The notes under the pieces are model-generated. The model saw nothing but the letters and a program-made list of their open reading frames with translations. It was not told the DNA's origin and ran no database searches. Shown here in pieces: positions 34,380-44,173 of a stretch of DNA of 64,000 bases (within the stretch, counting starts at the first letter, position 1; every line of letters begins with the position of its first letter). The translations under genes were made by a program, and so were the position numbers. The stretch comes from Dermanyssus gallinae (lineage: Eukaryota; Arthropoda; Arachnida; Mesostigmata; Dermanyssidae): NCBI GenBank assembly GCA_003439945.1, contig QVRM01003923.1, forward strand, positions 1-64,000, given 5' to 3'.

Positions 34380-36940
34380 TTGAGGCTGTCTACTGAAGGC
34401 TGAACAGTGTGTCTTGGTAAACTGATTCAGCTGAAAGCTGGCAATGAAGTTTTACCAAGCCTCACTTTCAAAAGGAAGGTCATGTAAATTTACACTAGAA
34501 ACAAGCTAAGCCAGAGCGGCAACGGCCGTTTCAATATGGAAGCATGAAGCCAGCCTAAAAAGTATTAATATGCTGTAGGACGCTGCTCAGATGGCGTAGA
34601 AAACCGGCAAAAGCCATCTTAATCAAATGTGCCAAGTCGTGAAATAATGTTCTTCTATGGTCCTCGAACGGATTACACCATTGTAAGGTTACACCAAGTA
34701 AAGTGCTAAACGTACAAACTAGTGAAGTAGTGCTGAAGCCAGGGAACAGTTAAAAAGTAGGTCCTAACCGTAGGGTAAGAGCAGCTGCCATCCAGGGTTG
34801 TCTAGTAGAGTTCCTTGAAACAAACTAAACCTGTGGCAGGAATACAGGGTTCCGAGCTAACACACATGATTAGATATGCGAATTTGCATTTCTATTTTAT
34901 TAATTTAAGTTTAATATATACTTAATGTATTGTTCGTCCCTATAATGTGTTACCTGCCCTCATTCATTCCAATAAGAGAAGTGATGCAGCAATAATTGTT
35001 CTAGTGCTGCGCATTCCACTGAATGATGCTTGACATACGTCTGCAGGCAGAATCGGCAGGTGCATAACTCACACTCCTTGTGGTGTTTAAACAGACATAG
35101 TAGTGATTACCATGAACTACGTACCTGGAATACTGGTGGCCACTGTCACATGCAGGACGAGGCCAAAGATACAAGGCATTAAATGCGTCTAAAGCCTCTA
35201 CCTTCCGCCTGGCCTATTCGACTTAAGCTTCCCGCTCTGAAGTACAAACGATATATGGTAATTGTACACAAGATAAGCCGAATCTCGCTCACATTATTTC
35301 TAATAGCCAACAATAACAAAGCCAGGATGCGTATCTACAGGCATGCGAATGATGCACTAGTGGTGCATTACAGCTTGAGGAATTCTATTAAATATCCACG
35401 TCTACTGTTTAGCTGACTAATACCAGTGTGCTTGTTGTCACCTTCTTAAACTTACGCGTCAATAGGCACACTGGCATTTGACAGTTACTGATAAGTTGCA
35501 GACATTTACAATGCTCAATCCGTGCACGATCCTACGGGCTAAAAAGGGTGTTGCTCCGGAGCTGTTGAAATGCAAGGCATTTGTGGATGTGAGGAATGCC
35601 ACGGTGGCACAGTACTCCTTAGTCAGAGACAAGATAAACAATAGTTCCCGGACCACTAATCTCTGGAAAGGCTGGATAACTGGATGGTGATAGAAGTAAC
35701 AACCGTGTCGTGTGTAATATGTATGTGCCTGAGCTGGATAGGCAAAAGCGGATAAGTGGCCACATGGCAGCGTAGGTGAGGCGGTCTCTAGCACGACAAA
35801 AGTGTTATCCCAAGCATTTTCGTCCGGTAAGTCCGGGCAGATAATGGGGACTTTGTGGGTATTTTACAAGGGCCTGCTATCCAAATGCGAAGCCGATGCG
35901 AAGCTTCTGACTTCGTGCGTTTGTGCACTTCCCTTGAGCGTAAGAAAAACGAATATCGCACTGCTAAGCTCGAAGGGACCTCCGCCCCTCTCTAAGTTGG
36001 CGCTGTGCGGTAAGTGTGCGGCAGTAGCCGCGCAGAAAAGCCGAGTAGCCAGAGGTTAGTCCTAACCGCAGGGGCAGTGAGTGCATTTGCATATTGGCAG
36101 CTCGCCAGGAAGAAAAGTCGCCTGGTAGGGTGCTGTATCACGATTGTAATGGTGTGACCCGAAGTATAGAGAGTGTACGAGTATATGATACACGTATTTG
36201 TAGATCGTTGACGGCTCGCTCTTATAATATCTCTGAGAGCCGATAATCAAACATACAAGCTCTATGCGCATAGACGTATATAAATGACGTAGTGCAATGC
36301 TTTGTCTGTTCGTTTGTTATTATTATTTTACTATTTTTAATAAATAAACAATATCAACGAGTTGGCTTCTTGCGATGTACCTGTATAATATACATTTTGG
36401 GCTACAATAAAACGTTCGTGTATTGCCTCTCTATTTAGCATTGACCTAAGATTCAGTTAGTTCTTCGCTGCCTTCAGCTGCTAAAACGAACAGCCGCAAC
36501 GTAGGCTTTTTCCTGATCACATTTGCCAACCGGCGGATACGCCGATACAGTATTCTACTTCAAGTCGGCAGCACGCATATGCGTACTTATTTACCGCGCG
36601 TATAGGCTAAGTCAGCGTGGTCCACAGTGGTGCTGTTGTTGTCGATTTCCCCCTCTTTTGCGGGAGCTGTAATCGCATCCCGCAATGCAGCAGGTTTTCG
36701 TTTGAATGTGTTTTAAACATACGTTCGAATATGGCTCTATATGGCCGCATCCCGCTATGCAGCAGATTCACGTTTGCGCACGTTTCGAAACCGGCTCACA
36801 AGTCTCAATTGCGCACCTTTGAATTTTTGACAGTATCGGCTGTCTCCATCAAGAGCAACTAATTGAAAACGTAATTTGATGATTGTTTATTGGGACCCAC
36901 GATTTCAAAGTGTACGCTGGAGTACCTACCCCCTTGACGT
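34380..36940. other. Unassigned DNA with small tandem repeat
   Basis: No recognisable gene. GCATCCCGC-ATGCAGCAG occurs twice (about 36674-36692 and 36747-36765), about 73 bp apart. The open frames at 35478-35794 and 35802-36059 show no motif. Confidence 0.45.
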
Positions 36941-36949
36941 TTCTTCTCG

Positions 36950-37165
36950 AGTCAGGCAGCGTAATGACAAAAGCTATGTCGTTTCACTTCGACTACGTAG
37001 TTGGCATATTTAATCCCCACCCAGAAAGGTCAACAAATTCTCTTTAGCGTGCCGTTGTATTCCAATGAGCCAGATGAATGGAATGGGCGGCTACGTAGTA
37101 ACCTTATCGGCTTACAAAATACACCGGCATCATTTAAGGCTTTCTAGCGAGTGTAGTTCGTTAGT
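36950..37165 (+). pseudogene. Ty3/gypsy reverse-transcriptase scrap
   Basis: FDYVVGIFNPHPERST (about 36988-37035) resembles the gypsy RT segment LDLxSGYxQIxxHPExxxKT, which carries the first catalytic Asp. About 70 bp on, IGLQNTPASFKAF (about 37107-37145) resembles MPFGLxNAPATFQRxM. Order and spacing fit, but a stop lies between and no YxDD follows. Old LTR-retrotransposon debris. Confidence 0.45.
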
Positions 37166-37169
37166 AGAG

Positions 37170-38262
37170 TGTAAAGTGTCAACCTTTACTGTCTTTTAAT
37201 GCACGAAAAAAGGGCTCACAGAGGAGAACGTCTGTACTGGAGGTCAATACTATTTTCGGTATAATACTTTCACCAATAAGCTTTAGTGCGCAGGTTTTTT
37301 TCCTGTAACAAGGGGTCTTTAGCTTTTCTGCTATCGTATTTGTCCCACTTGCGTAAGCTTACACATAATTTACGCAATGCCGAGCGACCAAGCGAGCGCC
37401 TGACCTACGCTGTTACGATGCTGGAGCTTTCATTTCAATTCCGAACTTATTAACGAGCTTTCTTATTTCTTTATCGACGCGCGACGAGCTTCCTGGCGGG
37501 TTGTTCCGATGTCGCTGACAGGAATAATCTCCTTTCTGTGCAACTAAGTTTATTGTTTTGCAGTTTTATTGTTAATTATTCTTGTGTTGAAAATTTGTTT
37601 AACTAACCCAGTTTGCCAGTATTGACGCGAATTCCGTGTGTAGCGCAAAGTCCACGATGAGAAGGTGTAACGGACGCTTTTACTGACCATCTGTGTTGGT
37701 CAAAGTGGTGGGACCCTTTATGATGAAGGGGTGTACGCTATGTTTCTGAATTTAGCTAGCTCCGATCTACGTTCTTACTTTTTTTTTCTTTCTCTGATAT
37801 TTCATCATTTTCTGTCTTGTCTTTCTTTAAACTTTCTCATTCGTCCATTGAACTTCTCTAAATACTTTTCTGTCTTCATGGGCAATATCACGGACAACGC
37901 GAATGCCTTTGTAGCTCTAGTCACGAGGGTTCGCCTAGCGTTTTCACATTTGGCCTGGGGGGCACTTTATTTGGGCAGGCATTACTGTTATTGGGTATGA
38001 ATTTGCTTCCTGTTCATATATAATGATAACTCGGTCTCTGTGGTGGGAGGTGCCAAACTCTCCGTTTTCGTTATGCTTCTAACTAATCAACGCAAGTTAG
38101 CTGAGTTGCTAATCGCTTCTTCATGTGCGCCTATAAATGACAGAGACTGTCATGATAGACTCATCTCGGCGTTTACCTAGAATCTACAAGAAACACAATA
38201 CCATTAATCCGTATGTCGTATTTACAAAGTCTTTTCTAGATATCTCACACTTTGCGCGGGTC
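37170..38262. other. Unassigned DNA
   Basis: A hydrophobic 89-codon frame (37731-38000) is T-rich and not convincing. No motif is recognised. The segment ends at the target-site duplication of the R1-type LINE. Confidence 0.45.
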
Positions 38263-38275
38263 AGGCGCTTCTTTG
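38263..38275. repeat. Left TSD of R1-type LINE
   Basis: AGGCGCTTCTTTG occurs here and again at 49043-49055, directly after the poly(A). It marks the LINE insertion ends. Confidence 0.85.
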
Positions 38276-38929
38276 CTTGTTTGCTAGTTTGGCGCCAAAG
38301 AGTGCGGACGTGTGTCGACGGAGCTCCGAGGGTTTACGCTTGCTTGGGTGAATACAGGCCGGTAAACCTAGAGAGTGGCATACCATAGTGATGTGTGAAA
38401 CTCAGTGACCATTTTGGTGTGTTGTGCGTGGCCGTGAAACGAAGTGGTAAGGAGCTAGTGTTCTGTGAAGTTTAAACAAAACCTTTTTCGGTAGAGTGAA
38501 GCAAAACGAAACCACCCGCGCAGCGGTTGGAGGACTCGGAACGGTCCGCCGCGGATTCAAATTTGGATTTCTAACGGCTGCACAACTAAAGGACAGTGTC
38601 GTCTGTGCGTTCGCCGACCTCCGAGGCTGAGAGACGAGTGACGAAGGCAAGTTGGGATTTCGACCACTAGGTGGCGCTTCAGTCGGTGAGTGCCCTCGCC
38701 CAATGGGCGGTGCTTCCAGGAATTGATCGCGCCCTCTGCTGGCCTCCTGCGACCAGTGTTGAGGCTGCAAAACGAGAACGGTTCCACCTTATATAGGTAC
38801 CCGTTGGACCAGACGCTCTAGGAAGTCTCCTGCTTGGCCCACGGAGAGAGGGATTTGGTCGGGAGATACGGACGGCGCATTAGGGCGTAGGGTTTGAGCG
38901 ATTTTGACATTGTGTCAAGCTCAAACACG

Positions 38930-41458
38930 ATGAGTTCCGAGGGTGGGGACAATAGGCGAAAAATGCCGGCGATATTCGCCCCCTTGGGGCTGACGCAAAG
39001 GACGCCAACGCAAGGGAATGGAGGCGAAAGAACGGGAACGACAGAGACGAGCGAGGAAAGAATAGAAGAGAGCCAACCGAAGAGAGCTCTGGGGGAAGTG
39101 TTCATACACACCTCCAGCTAAGAGGATGACGGCGCGGAGGATGTGAATGCGCAGGTAGTGGTGAAGGGAGACCAAAACTGTGCGGGAAAACAGGCAATGG
39201 ACAACGAAAGAGAAAACGAGGAGGAAAAAGGGAAGAGCGGGAAGATCACGGAAAAGACGTCGAAACAAACCCCGAAGCAAAGACGAAAGACTGAAACACC
39301 TGCAGACGCGAGTGATGATGAGGGTAACGAGAACGATGGGTGCTTAGAGGATAACGGACCATGGCTGGATTATCTTCAGTCAAAGACTAAGGGCGGGGTC
39401 AAAACCGTACCTGAGTTGCCTGTAAAGGCTTGACCAATGAGAAGAATTGAGCCTAAAGACGCAGACGGAGTTGCCGAGCAGATGCGCACCTGGCCCAAGG
39501 TGTTGAGTCAACTAATCGTGCGATACCCGCATACCCAGATGTTCATCAAGGACGCCGTTGGGGAGGTAGGTAAGTTTTCCCTAAAATACAAGCGTCTTTC
39601 CAAACAGAGAGACCGTGAGTGAATGGGAAAGCTCGAAGCCGAAAAAAAGCGGGTAGAGTCACTCGAGATCAAGCTATCAGAACTCAGGCGGACATTCACG
39701 CAGGCTTCGGGCAACAATGAGGTAGACGCCTTACTAAAGGCTAAGGCCGAGCTCGAGGAAGAAGTCCGAAAGCTTGCTGGGGTGAACAGGGTGCTCGAGC
39801 TGCACGGAAACTCACTGTGTTCGAAATGTAATCAGAAGCTCGATAAGGAGCAGATCGAGGCGAGAGAGGCCGAGACGGCTGCAACGATCGACACGGCCTT
39901 GGAAGCGGCAACCCGAAACAACGACGTAGAGGAGACGGCACGCATAGTGTTAAAGAGATGGCCACAGAGATGCTTCAAAAGGGTGAAGCTAACCTATAGG
40001 GGGATTGGGAGCCCTAGAGAAGCGCGAGGACTCATTCTGATGAAGGGATCGGAGAGAGACAGAGGCCTCATCGAACATGTGCTTCCTCAGTTTCCCGGTG
40101 CGGCAGCGCTGGCCGACCTTAAACCAGGGAAGGTGGCGGCACTTAGATGCAAAAGCGACTTTGAGGTCGTCGGCGACGGCGAGATAGACGAAGAAGGGGA
40201 GACGGAGGGAATACACCAGAGTCCCTCGGAGGCGTCACGAACGCTAGTAGCCGGGATGGTCCCCTTGGGGGCGACCTCGGCCGACTTAATTAGGCTTTTT
40301 GGTAGACTCCTGCATACCCTTAATGTAGATAGGCAAGAGGAGGCACCAGCTGTGGCTGTGACCGAGGAGCTGGGAGACTACACAACCCCTCAGATCCTTG
40401 AGGCGTGCTGTCGGGTACTCGACTGTGATGTCGAACTCATTGTTAGAACACCGCCCGCGGATCGAAACTCACCAAAAGAGACAAACGTCTCAGACCAGAC
40501 GTGGGCGACCCATACCACTGTCCGGGTAAGGAAGATTGAGGGTAAAACTGCAGCTGAAACGCTCATGAGCGTGCGAAAAAATGCAGACCTCAGAGCGGCG
40601 GGCGTAGTATTGGCCGCGCGCGGAGGACTAGCCACGACTGAAAGTGGGGACGTTCTCGTTAGAGTGACCGGCACAAAGGCATCAACAGGCACATTTGCTG
40701 AGACGCTAGCACGATCGATCAACACAAAGGTTGATTGCCGAGACTCTGGGGGACCGCCAAAGACGATCGTACTGCGCGACGTGGACCCGTTTGCGGACAG
40801 CGACAGCATCGAAAAAACGATAAGGCGAAAGTTGAGCATGCCGGCAGATATGCGCATGCGCACAGAAGACCCGCGGTCCGGCAGAACAGGGCGATACCAG
40901 TGTCTTGTCGTTCTCCCGACTGCGGCGGCAAAAAGACTAGTCGACATGAAGCACCTGCAGATCGGTAACACCACGTGCCGGGCAGAGGATTGGTTTAGCG
41001 TACCAACATGCTTTAACTGCCAGAAGCAAGGCCACATGGCTAAAGACTGTCAGGAGGAGAAAGCGCAAGGCCGACGCTGTTACCGGTGCGGCGACGTCGG
41101 GCACCTCCTTAGTGCGTGCACTAGCGAAACCGGGCATTGCTATATCTGCAAAGTCGACGGGCACTCGGCTTCGTCAAGCAAATGCCCAGTGCTGGCAAAA
41201 AAACTTGAGGAGCTGAAAGAGGCTGCTCGTAAGAGTAACCTCGAGAAGTTCGAGGGTGAAAGAAAGCGGAGAGAAGCATCCGAGCAGGAGGCTAGGGCGC
41301 GCCAGGAAGCGGCCGAAAAGAAGCGACAGCGCAAAGAAGCTAAACAATTGACTACGGACAGCGAGGGTTACAGCAGGAGAGGGCGTGGTGCCATCAGCGC
41401 CGCTGTCGCTGGTGCCGCAGCCAAGGGAGGGGAAGTCAATGGTACTTCAAATGATTAG
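38930..41458 (+). pseudogene. R1-type LINE ORF1 (gag-like), three in-frame stops
   Basis: Gag-like RNA-binding protein, one continuous frame of 842 codons from ATG 38930, broken only by TAA 39119-39121, TGA 39431-39433 and TGA 39620-39622. No frameshift is seen. The N-terminal third is acidic/basic low complexity (EKGKSGKITEKTSKQ region). A coiled-coil-like heptad segment follows (about 39623-39780, MGKLEAEKKRVESLEIKL). Three zinc knuckles sit at 41009-41180: CFNCQKQGHMAKDC, CYRCGDVGHLLSAC and CYICKVDGHSASSSKC. The tail is Lys/Arg/Glu-rich and Ala/Gly-rich. It ends AAT GAT TAG, overlapping the ORF2 start. Knuckle number and position are typical for R1-clade ORF1. Confidence 0.9.
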
Positions 41459-42904
41459 AATACTTCAGATGAACCTCAACCGGTGCAGAGCTGCGCACGA
41501 CCTGCTTGAGGAGACGGTCCGGGAGAGGGGCATAGCATTCTGCCTCCTTTCGGAACCGAACAAGAAGCGAATGAGAAAGAAGAGCTCTATAAATACCGAT
41601 GAACGCATCGATGCGGCAACCTGGTGGACAGGAGAGGACAACGCCAAATGGGCAGTACGGGGTCAGGAGAGTGGCGAAAGTGGCTTTGCGTGGGTGGAAT
41701 TAGACGGGGTGGGTGTTCTCTACTCGTGCTATTTTTCACCTAATAGGGAGATACAGGAGTTTCAGGTTTTCCTGGGTCAACTAGGCCGTAGCTTAGGCAC
41801 GCACGAGGGAAAACCATTGATTGTTACCGGGGACTTCAACTCGGCCAGTACTGCATGGGGTAGTCGTAACACTTCGGAAAGAGGACAAATCTTACTGGAA
41901 TGGATGGCAGAGTAGGGGCTTATGGCTGTCAACGACGGGGACGTTCCGACGTTCTCACGGGCAGGGAGGGAATCCCACGTAGATCTCACGCTTGCCAACG
42001 AACGGGCATTCACGGCGATAACCGGGTGGAGGGTCGATACGGTTCATAACCACAGCGACCACCGCTACATCTGCTTTGAGGTACGAGCTCCAACCGCGAC
42101 GCTTCCAGCATCACCTACCCGGGGCAGACGGTGGCAGATGAGACAGCTGGAAAAGGAAGCGCTAGTAAAGGAGATCGACGCGAGGTGTCGGACGATGGGA
42201 GTGGGAACGGTGGACGAAAATCGACTCATTGAAACACTCATTGCCGCATGTACAAAGGCTGGCCCGCCCCACCCGAACGGCGGAAGTGCCCGACGGCACC
42301 GATCCGTTTACTGGTGGAGCAAAGAGATCGGGGAAGCGAGAAAGCGATGCACAAGGCTAAACAGGGCATATACTAGGCAACGCAGCTGGCTGAGTGGAAG
42401 GTTGAACCGAGGGGAGAGGGGGCTAGACGTTGACGAGCAATCGGCCACACTCCTGGAAAGTTACAGAGCTGCCCGCGAGGACCTTCAAGGCCTCATCTGG
42501 AAGAGTAAGGTACAGGCGTGGAAACAGCTGGCAGAGGACGTGGAGAGAGACGTGTGGGGGTTAGCGTACCAAATCGTTATGGACAGGCTTCGGGCGCCTT
42601 CTCCGAGACTCCCGCCGGATGTTCTAAAGGATCAGGTCCATAACTTGTTCCCGGTTCACCCTTGGAGAGGCGACGGGGAGGAGCCTCTGGTTGCTGAAGA
42701 AGATATTCCCGAGGTGACGTTGGAGGAAGTCGAGCGAGCATGGCAGCGATTGACACCCGGTAAAGCACCCGGCCCGGATGGAGTACCTCCTGGAGCGGCG
42801 AAGCTACTGGTTCAGCGATGGCCGAAGCTGTTTCAAGCACTGGTGATGCGTCTTCTAAGAGAAGGGCGATTTCCGCGGCTGTGGAAAAACGCCAACCTGG
42901 TCCT

Positions 42905-42919
42905 AATCCCCAAACCAAC
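42905..42919. repeat. Left TSD of nested CR1-type LINE
   Basis: AATCCCCAAACCAAC is repeated exactly at 47002-47016. It lies inside the codons for IPKPT of the R1-type ORF2. Confidence 0.95.
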
Positions 42920-42934
42920 CATATACTCTGCAAG

Positions 42935-43138
42935 ATGGCGGCCACCAGACGGACGCAGTTTTTGTGTGCTCTAACATTGGTGTATTTTTTAACGAAAAAC
43001 TTGACTTCAAAAGAGGTATTACTGCAGCCAAACGCGCAAAGTGGTTCAAACTACCATCAAACTAAAGTACACATCACAACAGATGACACGGTGAGCGTTT
43101 TAAAGCATCTACCTCGACGATGCTTTAGTAAGACATAA
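42935..43138 (+). other. In-frame leader upstream of CR1-type ORF1
   Basis: From ATG 42935 (Kozak-like AAGATGG) 67 codons are open in the same frame as ORF1 and end at TAA 43136-43138, only nine codons before the ORF1 ATG. The start MAATRRTQFLCALTLVYFL looks like a signal peptide (basic, then hydrophobic). It may be the original N-terminus of ORF1, cut off by one nonsense change, or an upstream ORF. Confidence 0.6.
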
Positions 43139-43165
43139 CTCATTCGCTCCACGGCACTTGTAATT

Positions 43166-43207
43166 ATGCTGTTACTGGCTGGAGACATCGAGAGCAATCC
43201 AGGCCCT
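43166..43207 (+). other. 2A-like translational recoding motif
   Basis: MLLLAGDIESNPGP fits the 2A consensus D(V/I)ExNPGP, at which ribosomes skip the Gly-Pro bond so that two products come from one frame. In CR1-group LINEs such motifs sit at the start of ORF1, as here. Only 11 residues precede the final NPG if translation starts at 43166, which is short for efficient skipping unless initiation occurs upstream. Confidence 0.85.
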
Positions 43208-44170
43208 CCATGTGTGTCTTGTGGTGGTGATATTCATCAAGTAAAAGACCGAACTGTTTGTGAGGGCTGCAGTAAAGCACTTCATACTCATTGTGCATAC
43301 CAGATACCTGATCGGTACACTACAAGCTGCAAGTCATGCTTTTGGAAAGAAGTAGCTGTTACTGTGACAACTAACAGCGCAAATGTAAAACCAAACTGTG
43401 GCTGCCTTAGCGATCTGCATTCACTTAAAAAGAAAATTGACGAGCTAACAAAAACTGTCAATAAGTTAGTCACTGGTAATATTGGCAGCACCATTGCCAC
43501 AACACCAGCTGTCTACCGGGCCAGCAACAAACACCCAGCACCGCAACGACAACAAACACTACAAGTGTGCAGAAACAACACTCAGCAAAGTTTGCATGCA
43601 AGCATCAACACCGGGACCCCTCGACGTCTGCGTATTCAAGACGTGCCAAAACAACATGGAAGCCGCAACGGTACGTTCACACCAAGTGGAGGACGCAAGA
43701 ACGCATGGCTGACAGTTGGAAGAGGAGGACACGTGACGAATCGTGAACAACGTGCAACAATTGGCACAAACAAACTGACAGATCTGAAAGTTGTAGTCGT
43801 TCAAGACGTGCCCGAAAGACCTCGCATGAAAGCACTATTTGTAAGCCGCATCAGTTTGTCACATACACGTGAGGATATACAACAATATGTAGCTCGGATT
43901 GTGGGTAACGATGTGAACGTTAAAGTGACAAAACTTTCAGGAATAAACCAGGCATATTATAATAGTTTTCACATAAATATAGCAGCTAACAAATTTAAAG
44001 AACTATTGGACCCTGGGATGTGGTCGGAAGGGATACACTTTCGTCCTTATCGCGGACAATTAAAACCATTTAGAATATACGACGCAGAGAAAACGACGAC
44101 CGCTGGGACTAAACGCAGCAGGCAAACTGAAGAAGAGGACGATATCACAATGATATCTTCAAGAGATTGA
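43166..44170 (+). CDS. CR1-type LINE ORF1 with 2A-like peptide and PHD finger
   Basis: A 334-residue ORF1 from ATG 43166 to TGA 44168-44170. Residues 1-14 are a 2A-like peptide ending in GDIESNPGP. A PHD/C4HC3-like zinc finger follows (residues about 16-58: CVSCGG, CEGC, HTHC, CKSC). Next come a short coiled-coil-like stretch (LHSLKKKIDELTKTVNKLV), a basic Asn/Gln/Thr-rich linker, and a C-terminal domain (residues about 210-315: ALFVSRISLSHTREDIQQYV, ELLDPGMWSEGIHFRPYRG) typical of ORF1 in CR1-like and related elements. It probably binds element RNA in ribonucleoprotein particles. ORF2 follows in the same frame after the stop. Confidence 0.85.
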   Translation: MLLLAGDIESNPGPPCVSCGGDIHQVKDRTVCEGCSKALHTHCAYQIPDRYTTSCKSCFWKEVAVTVTTNSANVKPNCGCLSDLHSLKKKIDELTKTVNKLVTGNIGSTIATTPAVYRASNKHPAPQRQQTLQVCRNNTQQSLHASINTGTPRRLRIQDVPKQHGSRNGTFTPSGGRKNAWLTVGRGGHVTNREQRATIGTNKLTDLKVVVVQDVPERPRMKALFVSRISLSHTREDIQQYVARIVGNDVNVKVTKLSGINQAYYNSFHINIAANKFKELLDPGMWSEGIHFRPYRGQLKPFRIYDAEKTTTAGTKRSRQTEEEDDITMISSRD

Positions 44171-44173
44171 CAA

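Noticed and set aside
35459..36059. Frames of 85-111 codons on both strands
   Set aside because: No recognisable domain, and open on both strands.
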